A stretch of 57,496 nt of DNA from Pelagibacterales bacterium MED-G42 (lineage in GTDB: Bacteria; Pseudomonadota; Alphaproteobacteria; Pelagibacterales; Pelagibacteraceae): contig NTJL01000005.1 in NCBI GenBank assembly GCA_002457485.1, positions 1-57,496 of the forward strand, written 5' to 3'. A program made the position numbers and the translations under genes. The notes beneath the pieces are model-generated. The model did no database searches and was not told the origin of the DNA. It worked only from the letters and a program-made list of their open reading frames with translations. This document shows, piece by piece, positions 9,258 through 16,696 of this stretch (within the stretch, counting starts at the first letter, position 1; every line of letters begins with the position of its first letter).

Positions 9258-10586
9258 CTATGCTACCTTTTGATTTAAATTAACAGCCAACTCACCAAAT
9301 AAAGTACTTCTATTACTTTTAATAATCTTAACTGGCACAATTTTTCCAATATCTTTATCTTTGCCACTAAAAATTACTGAAGTCATATATTCTGACTTTC
9401 CAAAAATTTTTTTACCATCCTCTGTGGGGTTCTCTGCTAAAACATTAATAACCTTGTCTTCTAAAGATTTATTCATATTTATTTGATTTTCATATAACTG
9501 ATTTTGAATTTTTTCCAATCTTTCCATACAAATTTTCTTTTCTATTAAATTTAAATTTGATGCAACTGTTCCTGGTCTGGGGCTAAAAATAAATGAAAAT
9601 GAGTTAATAAATTTAACTTTTTTAATAATTTCGTAAGTTTTGTCAAAATCAATATTATTTTCACCAGGATAGCCAATAATAAAATCACTTGAAAATTCAA
9701 TATTAGTATTAATTTTTTTTAATTTATCAAATATTCTTAAATAATAATCTATTGTATGCTTTCTATTCATAAGGTGTAAAATTTTATTAGATCCACTTTG
9801 TAGCGGTAAATGGACAAGTGGCATCAATTTCTCTGAACCTTTATAAACCTCTATTAAATCATCTGTCATATCTTTTGGATGGGATGTTGTGTATCTTATT
9901 CTTTTTATTTCTGGAATTTTTTCAATTTCAAAAATTAAATTTGACAATTTCTTATCTTCATACTCATAAGCATTAACATTTTGTCCTAAAAGGATGATTT
10001 CCTTGGTACCATTATCACTTAGGAATTTTGCTTCGTCAATTATTTGATTAAATGGTCTAGAGTATTCAGGTCCTCTAGTATACGGAACTACACAAAAATG
10101 ACAGAACTTATCACAACCCTCTTGAATAGTTAAAAATGATGAAATTTTTTTAGTTTGGTTTTTAATTTTACTTAAATATTTAAATTTAGAAATTGGATCA
10201 AACTCTGTTTCATCAATTTTTTTTTTCTTTTTAAGGTAATTTAAAATCATCTCATTTATCTTATGATAAGACTGCGGTCCTACTACTAAGTCAATATAAG
10301 GTTCTCTTTTTAACATTTCTTGATTTTCAGCCTGAGCAACACAACCTGCAATAATTACCAAAGGTTTTTGTTTAGATCTAAAAAATTTTTTTACTCTTCC
10401 TATCTCATGGTAAACTTTTTCTTTAGCTTTATCTCTTATGTGGCATGTATTTAATACATAACAATCAGTATCTTCATAATTTTCTGTTTTTTGATAACCA
10501 ATTTTTTTAACTGTGTCATAAATACGATTGGAGTCATATTCATTCATTTGACAACCAAACGTTTTAATAAATATTTTTTGATTCAT
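9258..10586 (-). CDS. miaB: tRNA-2-methylthio-N6-dimethylallyladenosine synthase
   Basis: MiaB is a radical-SAM methylthiotransferase that converts i6A37 to ms2i6A37 in tRNAs reading UNN codons. The 442 residues have the three-part family layout. The N-terminal UPF0004 domain has cluster cysteines C12, C48 and C82, the radical-SAM domain has CDKFCHFC with C158, C162 and C165, and a C-terminal TRAM domain spans about 375-440. VVPYTRGPEYSRP follows the second cluster, as expected. It lies 6 nt after the fur-family gene in the tsaB-fur-miaB-phoH run. Confidence 0.97.
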   Translation of the reverse strand: MNQKIFIKTFGCQMNEYDSNRIYDTVKKIGYQKTENYEDTDCYVLNTCHIRDKAKEKVYHEIGRVKKFFRSKQKPLVIIAGCVAQAENQEMLKREPYIDLVVGPQSYHKINEMILNYLKKKKKIDETEFDPISKFKYLSKIKNQTKKISSFLTIQEGCDKFCHFCVVPYTRGPEYSRPFNQIIDEAKFLSDNGTKEIILLGQNVNAYEYEDKKLSNLIFEIEKIPEIKRIRYTTSHPKDMTDDLIEVYKGSEKLMPLVHLPLQSGSNKILHLMNRKHTIDYYLRIFDKLKKINTNIEFSSDFIIGYPGENNIDFDKTYEIIKKVKFINSFSFIFSPRPGTVASNLNLIEKKICMERLEKIQNQLYENQINMNKSLEDKVINVLAENPTEDGKKIFGKSEYMTSVIFSGKDKDIGKIVPVKIIKSNRSTLFGELAVNLNQKVA

Positions 10587-10592
10587 TTATTA

Positions 10593-11021
10593 TTATGATT
10601 TTTTCTTTACACCATATAATTCTAATTTATGATCAACTAAAGTATAACCATACTTTTCAGCAACTTTTTTTTGCAGTTTTTCAATATCTTCATCTACGAA
10701 TTCAATTATTTCTCCAGTTTTAACATCTATTAAATGATCATGATGACTTTCAATCATTGCCTCATACCGAGCTTTACCACCTTTAAAGTCATGTTTTGCT
10801 AAAATACCTGCTTCCTCAAAAAGTTTGACTGTCCTATACACAGTCGCAATGCTAATTTTAGGATCTACTTTAGAAACTCTACTATACAATTCATCTACAT
10901 CTGGATGATCTGACTCACCATAAGCTTCCTTTGACTCTGAAATCACTTGTGCAATTATTTTTCTTTGGTCAGTTAGTTTGACACCTTTTGATAAACATTT
11001 TTCTTCAATTGTTTCTGACAT
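10593..11021 (-). CDS. fur: Fur/Mur-family metal-dependent repressor
   Basis: This is a metalloregulator of the Fur family with an N-terminal winged helix (recognition region about 57-72, ISIATVYRTVKLFEEAG) and a dimerisation/metal domain with HHDH at 93-96 and a C-terminal YGYTLVDHKLELYG. It lacks the C-x2-C structural zinc pairs of gammaproteobacterial Fur; HHDHLIDVKTGEIIEF resembles the alphaproteobacterial Mur/Fur branch, members of which often respond to manganese. Iron versus manganese control cannot be settled from sequence. It is 142 residues, 8 nt downstream of tsaB and just before miaB. Confidence 0.92.
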   Translation of the reverse strand: MSETIEEKCLSKGVKLTDQRKIIAQVISESKEAYGESDHPDVDELYSRVSKVDPKISIATVYRTVKLFEEAGILAKHDFKGGKARYEAMIESHHDHLIDVKTGEIIEFVDEDIEKLQKKVAEKYGYTLVDHKLELYGVKKKS

Positions 11022-11029
11022 ACTTTAAC

Positions 11030-11431
11030 TTAACTTATATAAATAGGTTTAATCAAATTTTTTTTAATATTAAATTTATCACACAAATTTGGGATATTTT
11101 CATATTTAAAATCAGTTTCATCATTAAAATCAACGCGACTGTAACAATAATAATCTATATTTATTGCTAAGTTAAGGGCTTTAACCACAGATAAAGAATT
11201 TCTTATCCCAGCAAAACTTCCTGGTCCTCTATTAACATAGATTTCACTGATATTACCTAATTCTAAATTTTTTGAATATAAAAAATCGTTAACTAATAAG
11301 GTTAATTTTTCGTAATTAATTTTACTATTATCATGAGTAATACTATAAGTATTATCAATAGTGATGATCATTAAGAAAATCTTTTCATTAGCTGCATCAA
11401 TTATAAGTGTATTAATATTAGTTTTTTTCAT
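11030..11431 (-). CDS. tsaB: TsaB-like tRNA threonylcarbamoyladenosine factor, short form
   Basis: TsaB is the TsaD partner in t6A37 synthesis on tRNA. Family features are a first strand NTLIIDAANEKIFLMII and the diagnostic RGPGSFAGIRNSLSVVKALNLA. From ATG 11431-11429 the product is about 133 residues, well below the roughly 220-230 usual, so most of the C-terminal lobe is gone. The N-terminal fold used for dimerisation remains. Its 5' end overlaps by 71 nt the start of the oppositely oriented deacetylase gene. rimI, which commonly sits between tsaB and fur, is absent. The frame ends cleanly 8 nt before fur. Confidence 0.85.
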   Translation of the reverse strand: MKKTNINTLIIDAANEKIFLMIITIDNTYSITHDNSKINYEKLTLLVNDFLYSKNLELGNISEIYVNRGPGSFAGIRNSLSVVKALNLAINIDYYCYSRVDFNDETDFKYENIPNLCDKFNIKKNLIKPIYIS

Positions 11432-12425
11432 AACTATAAATTCTAAATCAGATGAAAATAATACCAAATATTATTCTAAAGATGAAGGTATTTTGGCTAT
11501 TATGTATCATCGTTTTAACGAAAATAAGTATCCCTCAACAAATATTAAAATGGATATTTTTAAGGAACACATAAAAACAATTAAACAAATTGGTTATAAT
11601 TTTTATAACCCAATTAATTTTAAAAAAGAATTTAATATTCCAAGAAATCAAAAAATGATACTACTCACTATAGATGATGCTTTTGAGTCTTTTTACTCTG
11701 AAGCTTGGCCATTTCTAAAAAAAAACAAAATTCCCTTTATATTATTTGTTTCTACAGAGCCTGTGGGTAAAAAGGGTTATATGACATGGGACCAAATTAG
11801 AGAATTGGAAAATGAGATGTTTGTATTTATAGGGCATCACTCTCATTCCCATGAATACCTGATTGATAAAACTAATGATGAATTCATAGATGACATTATG
11901 CTTGCAAATGAGCAATTTATAAATCATCTCGGTTATGTGCCAAATTTATTCTCATACCCCTTCGGTGAATATTCAGAATTTATGCAAAAATATATATCAA
12001 GAAATTTTGATTTTGCATTTGGCCAACATTCTGGAGTTATAGATAAAAATAAGAATAAGTATGAGTTACCAAGATTTCCAATTAACGAAAACTATGGTAA
12101 AATAGATAGATTTAAATCTATTATAAAATCATATCCACTGGAATACAAAAAATTATTTCCATTAGAAAAAAAATTAGATAAAAATAATAATCCTCCTTTA
12201 TTTAAAGTTGAATTCTTTAGAGATCAAAATAATTTAAATGATATTAGCTGTTATTCAAATGAAGCTAATAGTTGGCATAAATCTAAAATCGAAATTACAG
12301 ATGGTGTTCTTACCATCAATTTTAGAGATAAATTTTCTCCTAGGAGAGGTAGAATTAATTGTTCATTAAATGATAACGGAAAATGGAGATGGTTTGGTAC
12401 ACAATTTGTTATAAAAAAAAATTAA
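11361..12425 (+). CDS. Polysaccharide deacetylase (NodB/CE4-like), exported
   Basis: A probable metal-dependent deacetylase of a cell-envelope polysaccharide or peptidoglycan. Residues 1-28 form a hydrophobic signal/anchor (MMIIKKIFSLAASI...). The CE4 domain runs from about 43 to 270, with motif 1 LLTIDDAF (catalytic Asp near 105-106), motif 2 GHHSHSHEY (metal histidines 160-164) and FSYPFGEY (about 197-204). A further 80-residue C-terminal region resembles nothing I recognise. No later Met precedes the catalytic domain, so this start is favoured, even though it overlaps tsaB head-to-head. The stop shares a TTAA palindrome with the stop of the convergent Bax-like gene. Confidence 0.88.
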   Translation: MMIIKKIFSLAASIISVLILVFFITINSKSDENNTKYYSKDEGILAIMYHRFNENKYPSTNIKMDIFKEHIKTIKQIGYNFYNPINFKKEFNIPRNQKMILLTIDDAFESFYSEAWPFLKKNKIPFILFVSTEPVGKKGYMTWDQIRELENEMFVFIGHHSHSHEYLIDKTNDEFIDDIMLANEQFINHLGYVPNLFSYPFGEYSEFMQKYISRNFDFAFGQHSGVIDKNKNKYELPRFPINENYGKIDRFKSIIKSYPLEYKKLFPLEKKLDKNNNPPLFKVEFFRDQNNLNDISCYSNEANSWHKSKIEITDGVLTINFRDKFSPRRGRINCSLNDNGKWRWFGTQFVIKKN

Positions 12426-13519
12426 ATCAAACTTTCCAAATCTACACTGGAAGGTAATAATTTTGCATCATCAAAATCTTTTAATTTATTTTGAATAATA
12501 ATTTTTTTTAAAACAGCAACATATTTGGCTCCTGTTTCTGCATATTTATCTAAATGTTCAGACAACTTCAAACCATCCAATGGTTTTCCTAGATCTCTTA
12601 ATTCTGCTCTTGCTTTTCTAAAGTCCTTATACGTTGAGTGAGTATTCAAATTTCTTTTGTATGCTCTTACAGATGCTTGAAGAACGTTAAATTTCATTAC
12701 TTTATGACCCTTGTCTACATCAGCATCTTTTGGCTTTAAACCTTCGCCGGACCATGTCCATTGTCCAAATAAAGCATTTCCCTCCTGAGCAAATCTTGAT
12801 GTACCCCACCCAGTTTCTTTTGCCGCTTGTGCAATTGCTAAAGAAACAGGAACTTCATCCATTCTAACTTTCAGTTCAGATAAATCTTTTGATTTAATTC
12901 CATATTGCTTATATTTTTTTTCAAGCCATTTTTTTTCTAAATCCGAATTATTACTTTTATTTATGATGCTAAAAAGTGTTTTTCTATCAATTCTTATATT
13001 GTTGTTTTCTTTTAATATTAAAGGTAATACAATTTGGATAAATAATTCTTTTCTTTTGATTGTGTCTTCAATCATTTTAATTTCTTCTGGAAGTAGGGTT
13101 AAAGCGACTGGCTTGACTAATTTTTTTTCTCTTACATCTTTTAAATTATATCCTGTATCTTGAAATAATTGATTTATAGTTGATGCACTTAATCTAACAG
13201 TATCCGTTTCTAGATCATTCAAACTAAAAATGTCTAATAACAAATCCTTTTCATCTATGATATTATTTTCAATATTTTTATTATCTTTTTTATTAAGAGT
13301 ATAAGCTAAAACTTTTTTTGAATTATTGGTAAATTCTTTACTAGTTAAAATGTTTTTTTCTACATATTCACTAACTATTGGCACAATATAAAAAAAACCA
13401 ACAATTATAAAACTACTCAAAAAAATTCTTGATAAAGAATTAATTTTATTTTGAAAATTAATCTTTTTATTAACCCTAATTTTTTTTTTACTATTCTTTT
13501 TATTAGATTTTATTTTCAT
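12422..13519 (-). CDS. Bax-like glucosaminidase-domain protein, membrane anchored
   Basis: A putative peptidoglycan hydrolase of the Bax/endo-beta-N-acetylglucosaminidase family. A very basic N-terminus (1-30) precedes one membrane helix (about 32-50), a divergent linker (50-200), and the catalytic domain (about 215-355) containing SLAIAQAAKETGWGTSRFA and NALFGQWTW. In this family the Glu of the (E/K)xGWGTSRF region is the likely catalytic acid. It is 2 nt after nfuA on the same strand and converges with the polysaccharide deacetylase. The two wall enzymes together interrupt the nfuA-tsaB order seen in related bacteria. Substrate is inferred from the family only. Confidence 0.85.
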   Translation of the reverse strand: MKIKSNKKNSKKKIRVNKKINFQNKINSLSRIFLSSFIIVGFFYIVPIVSEYVEKNILTSKEFTNNSKKVLAYTLNKKDNKNIENNIIDEKDLLLDIFSLNDLETDTVRLSASTINQLFQDTGYNLKDVREKKLVKPVALTLLPEEIKMIEDTIKRKELFIQIVLPLILKENNNIRIDRKTLFSIINKSNNSDLEKKWLEKKYKQYGIKSKDLSELKVRMDEVPVSLAIAQAAKETGWGTSRFAQEGNALFGQWTWSGEGLKPKDADVDKGHKVMKFNVLQASVRAYKRNLNTHSTYKDFRKARAELRDLGKPLDGLKLSEHLDKYAETGAKYVAVLKKIIIQNKLKDFDDAKLLPSSVDLESLI

Positions 13520-13521
13520 TT

Positions 13522-14061
13522 TTAAATTGCCTCAACGTTCTTTACCTCTGGTAAATAATGGCACAAAAGGTTTTGAACACCTTGTTTTAAAGTCATAGTA
13601 GAACTCGGACAGCCTGAGCAGCTACCTTGTAGCTGTACTTTAACAACTCCATCTTTAAACTCTATAAATTTTATATCTCCACCATCCTTTGCAACTGCTG
13701 GTCTTATCTTTTGATCTAAAATTTTAACTATCTTCTCTTCTATTTCATTTAAACTTTTATTATCCTCAGTTTGCTTATGATCAATCACATACTCATTACC
13801 ATTAGCATAAAAGTCGTTAATTAGTGAAATTACTATGTGTTTGATTTCTTCCCATTTTATTTTATCAATTTTATTTACTGAGATAAAATCTTCTCCTAAA
13901 AAAATTCCCTCTACTCCATTTACTGACAGTATGTTTCTAACTAATTCGTTTTGAACATTGTCCTTTACTGTCACCTCATAAGATCCGATATTGGAGACCT
14001 TTCTTCCTGGAAGAAACTTCAATGAATTTGGATTTGGAGTTATTTCAGTCTGTACAAACAT
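13522..14061 (-). CDS. nfuA: NfuA-type Fe-S cluster carrier
   Basis: A cytoplasmic scaffold or carrier that passes 4Fe-4S clusters to client enzymes; MiaB encoded nearby is a typical kind of client. The 179 residues contain an N-terminal NFU-N domain (FVQTEITPNPNSLKFLPGR, residues 2-20) and a C-terminal NifU domain (about 108-178) with cluster ligands C148 and C151 in GSCSGCPSS. This two-domain form is the mitochondrial/alphaproteobacterial Nfu. It lies 51 bp downstream of trpS, with a short AT-only palindrome directly before its ATG. Confidence 0.95.
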   Translation of the reverse strand: MFVQTEITPNPNSLKFLPGRKVSNIGSYEVTVKDNVQNELVRNILSVNGVEGIFLGEDFISVNKIDKIKWEEIKHIVISLINDFYANGNEYVIDHKQTEDNKSLNEIEEKIVKILDQKIRPAVAKDGGDIKFIEFKDGVVKVQLQGSCSGCPSSTMTLKQGVQNLLCHYLPEVKNVEAI

Positions 14062-14112
14062 ACTATAAATATAGTTATTATTTTAAAAATTAAAACTCGA
14101 TAATAGATTATT

Positions 14113-15114
14113 TTAGAAACCAAGTATTTTTTTTATACTTTCTATCTTTTTTGACGCAATCAAATCGGCTTTTTCAACCCCATCTAGAAGAATTTTATCT
14201 AAATACGATTTGTCTTGTAAAAGCTTTTTTATTTCTTTTGATATAGGATCTATTTCAGACAATAGCAGTTCTACTAATTTTTCTTTAAATTCAGAAAAGT
14301 TTTTTCCTGCAAAAACCTCTATAGAATTTTGTAATGAGGAATTAGTTAAGCTTGAGTAGATTCCTAAAAGATTTTTTGCTTCTAGTCTTTTTTTAAGCTC
14401 ATTTGCATCGCTTGGCATGGGCATTGTGTCTGTTTTTGCTTTTTTAATTTTATTAATAATTTGATCTTTGTCATCAGTTAAATTTATTCTACTTAAATCT
14501 GATATTTCTGATTTGCTCATTTTTTTTGAACCATCTTTTAAACTCATTATCCTAGAAAATTCTTTTTGAATTAAAGGCTCCGGAGCTCGTAAAAAATTTT
14601 TAACATTAAAATCATTGTTGAACTTTTGAGCAATGTCTCTGCACAATTCTAGATGTTGTCTTTGGTCATCACCTACTGGAACGTGGGTAGCGTCATATAA
14701 TAAAATATCAGCTGCCATTAAAACAGGATATGAATATAAACCTATACTAGCTTTTTCCTTGTCGTTTCCAGCTTTTTCTTTAAATTGCGTCATCCTATTT
14801 AACCAACCCATCCGAGCGATACAACTTAATATCCAAGCTCCTTCTGCATGAGCAGGAACACCAGATTGGTTAAAAATTATATTTTTTTTAGGATCTATTC
14901 CACTAGCAACAAAAGTTGCTGCCGTCTCCCTAATATTATTTTTTAATTCCTTAGGATCTTGTTTAATTGTAATAGCATGTAAATCAACAACGCAAAAAAT
15001 ACAATTAGTATCAATCTCTTTACTAAGTTCTACAAAATTTTTAATTGCTCCCAAGTAATTTCCTAGATGAAGATTGCCAGTAGGCTGAACTCCTGAAAAT
15101 ATTTTTTTACTCAT
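14113..15114 (-). CDS. trpS: Tryptophanyl-tRNA synthetase
   Basis: A class I aminoacyl-tRNA synthetase that charges tRNA-Trp. The HIGH-type motif is PTGNLHLGNY at residues 11-20 and the KMSKS loop is at 198-202 (DGSKKMSKSEIS). The tryptophan-site region GLYSYPVLMAADILLYDA lies near 125-142. The 333-residue length is normal. It follows murJ by 4 nt and precedes nfuA, as in many alphaproteobacteria; the universal stress gene often found between trpS and nfuA is not present. Confidence 0.97.
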   Translation of the reverse strand: MSKKIFSGVQPTGNLHLGNYLGAIKNFVELSKEIDTNCIFCVVDLHAITIKQDPKELKNNIRETAATFVASGIDPKKNIIFNQSGVPAHAEGAWILSCIARMGWLNRMTQFKEKAGNDKEKASIGLYSYPVLMAADILLYDATHVPVGDDQRQHLELCRDIAQKFNNDFNVKNFLRAPEPLIQKEFSRIMSLKDGSKKMSKSEISDLSRINLTDDKDQIINKIKKAKTDTMPMPSDANELKKRLEAKNLLGIYSSLTNSSLQNSIEVFAGKNFSEFKEKLVELLLSEIDPISKEIKKLLQDKSYLDKILLDGVEKADLIASKKIESIKKILGF

Positions 15115-15118
15115 AAAA

Positions 15119-16648
15119 TTAATACTTTAATTTAATATCACTTATTTTAAAAGCTTTGATCACGTAACAAATAATCAAATAAAACAATAAACCCAACATA
15201 ACAATTAAAACTAAATACATGGATTTAATACCTACATCAAAAGATAATTGATTTTCAAAATAATTTAATAAAAAATTAAAAAATATCCCCATAAAAATAG
15301 ATGCGAATAATATCTTAATAAATTTAACAAAAAATATTTCATTAAAGTTGAATAATTCTCTATTCTTTAAAAATATAAATAATATTATAGAATTAAACCA
15401 AGAAGAAATAGATGTTGCAATTGGAATTATAATGAAACCAATTTGATTAAAATAGTAAACACTAATTAAAATATTTAGCATTACTGAAATTAATGAAATA
15501 TAAAATGGTGTTTTGGTATCATGATTCGCAAAGAAAAAACTTGAAAAAACTTTGATTAAAGCAAAGGCGGGTAGTCCTAAAGCAAAATAATACAATGCTA
15601 AACTTGAATTTTTAACTGATATTTTGTCAAAAGATCCATAACCAAATAATGCAGATATTATTTGTTCAGACCCAATTGCTAATGCAATAGTTGCCGGAAG
15701 ACTTAAAAAAAAACTTAACTCAAGGGCTTTATTTTGAATTAGTAGAATTTTCTTTTTTTTTTTAAGTTCAATATGTTTTGATAATTGAGGGAGAATAACG
15801 ACTCCAATAGCTATACCAGCTATAGCTAAATTTATTTGGTATATTCTATCTGCATAATAAAGATAAGAGACAGCACTTGCTTGAAAGGAAGCAATTATAG
15901 TTCCTATCAAAATATTTATTTGCGTAACTCCTGAAGAAAAAATACTTGGTAAAAGTTTTTTAAAAAAAAATTTGACTTTATTACTAAACTTAATTTTAAA
16001 ATCAAATTTTAAAGAATAAAAATTTTTTACAAATTTATGTAAAAATAATAATTGACAAATTCCAGCGAATGAAACTCCATAAGATAAGTAATAAACTAGT
16101 TTATCTCCTAATGAACTAGCAAATAATAATATTAAGATTAAAATAATATTTAATATGATGGGAGCGGCTGATGCAGCAGCAAATTTGTTATGTGAGTTTA
16201 AGATCGCTGAAAAAAAGGATGCCAAACAAATAAAAAATAAAAATGGAAAAGTTATTCTGCATAAACTAATTGCTGCTTCTATTTTTTCAATATCATTTAC
16301 AAACCCTGGTGCAATAATTGAAACAAAGGCAGGCATAAAAATTTGGACAATAATTGTTAAAAATAACAAAGATAAAAATAAAAGATTAAAAATACTGTTA
16401 GCAAATTTATCTGATTTTACTCTTCCTTTTGGTATTTCTGATGAATAGCTTGGAACAAACGCTGCATTAAAAGTACCTTCAGAAAATAGTCTTCTAAAAG
16501 TATTTGGAATTCTAAATGCTACGAAAAAAACATCAGCTAACAATCCAGTTCCTAGGAAAACAGCAATAAGAATGTCCCTTAAATAACCAAGTAATCTACT
16601 AATGATGGTATAAAACCCAAATGTGCCTGTTGACTTAATTAAGTTCAT
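15119..16648 (-). CDS. murJ: Lipid II flippase MurJ (MviN)
   Basis: MurJ flips the peptidoglycan precursor lipid II across the inner membrane. The 509 residues are almost wholly hydrophobic, with about 13-14 predicted helices. The N-terminus (TFGFYTIISRLLGYLRDILIA) and AFRIPNTFRRLFSEGTFNAAFVP (about 45-67) are family signatures, including the cavity arginines. It is the first gene of the minus-strand murJ-trpS-nfuA run and is divergent from maeB with a 48-bp gap, so the promoters of both must be very compact. Confidence 0.96.
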   Translation of the reverse strand: MNLIKSTGTFGFYTIISRLLGYLRDILIAVFLGTGLLADVFFVAFRIPNTFRRLFSEGTFNAAFVPSYSSEIPKGRVKSDKFANSIFNLLFLSLLFLTIIVQIFMPAFVSIIAPGFVNDIEKIEAAISLCRITFPFLFFICLASFFSAILNSHNKFAAASAAPIILNIILILILLFASSLGDKLVYYLSYGVSFAGICQLLFLHKFVKNFYSLKFDFKIKFSNKVKFFFKKLLPSIFSSGVTQINILIGTIIASFQASAVSYLYYADRIYQINLAIAGIAIGVVILPQLSKHIELKKKKKILLIQNKALELSFFLSLPATIALAIGSEQIISALFGYGSFDKISVKNSSLALYYFALGLPAFALIKVFSSFFFANHDTKTPFYISLISVMLNILISVYYFNQIGFIIIPIATSISSWFNSIILFIFLKNRELFNFNEIFFVKFIKILFASIFMGIFFNFLLNYFENQLSFDVGIKSMYLVLIVMLGLLFYLIICYVIKAFKISDIKLKY

Positions 16649-16696
16649 AAATCATATTAGTGTTAAATTTACCCTATTGTACACTTATTATCAAAA

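Noticed and set aside
14062..14075. Palindrome ACTATAAATATAGT directly before the nfuA start codon
   Set aside because: Six-base A/T-dominated arms are expected many times by chance in such AT-rich DNA, and there is no second copy or known site match. Position alone is not enough.
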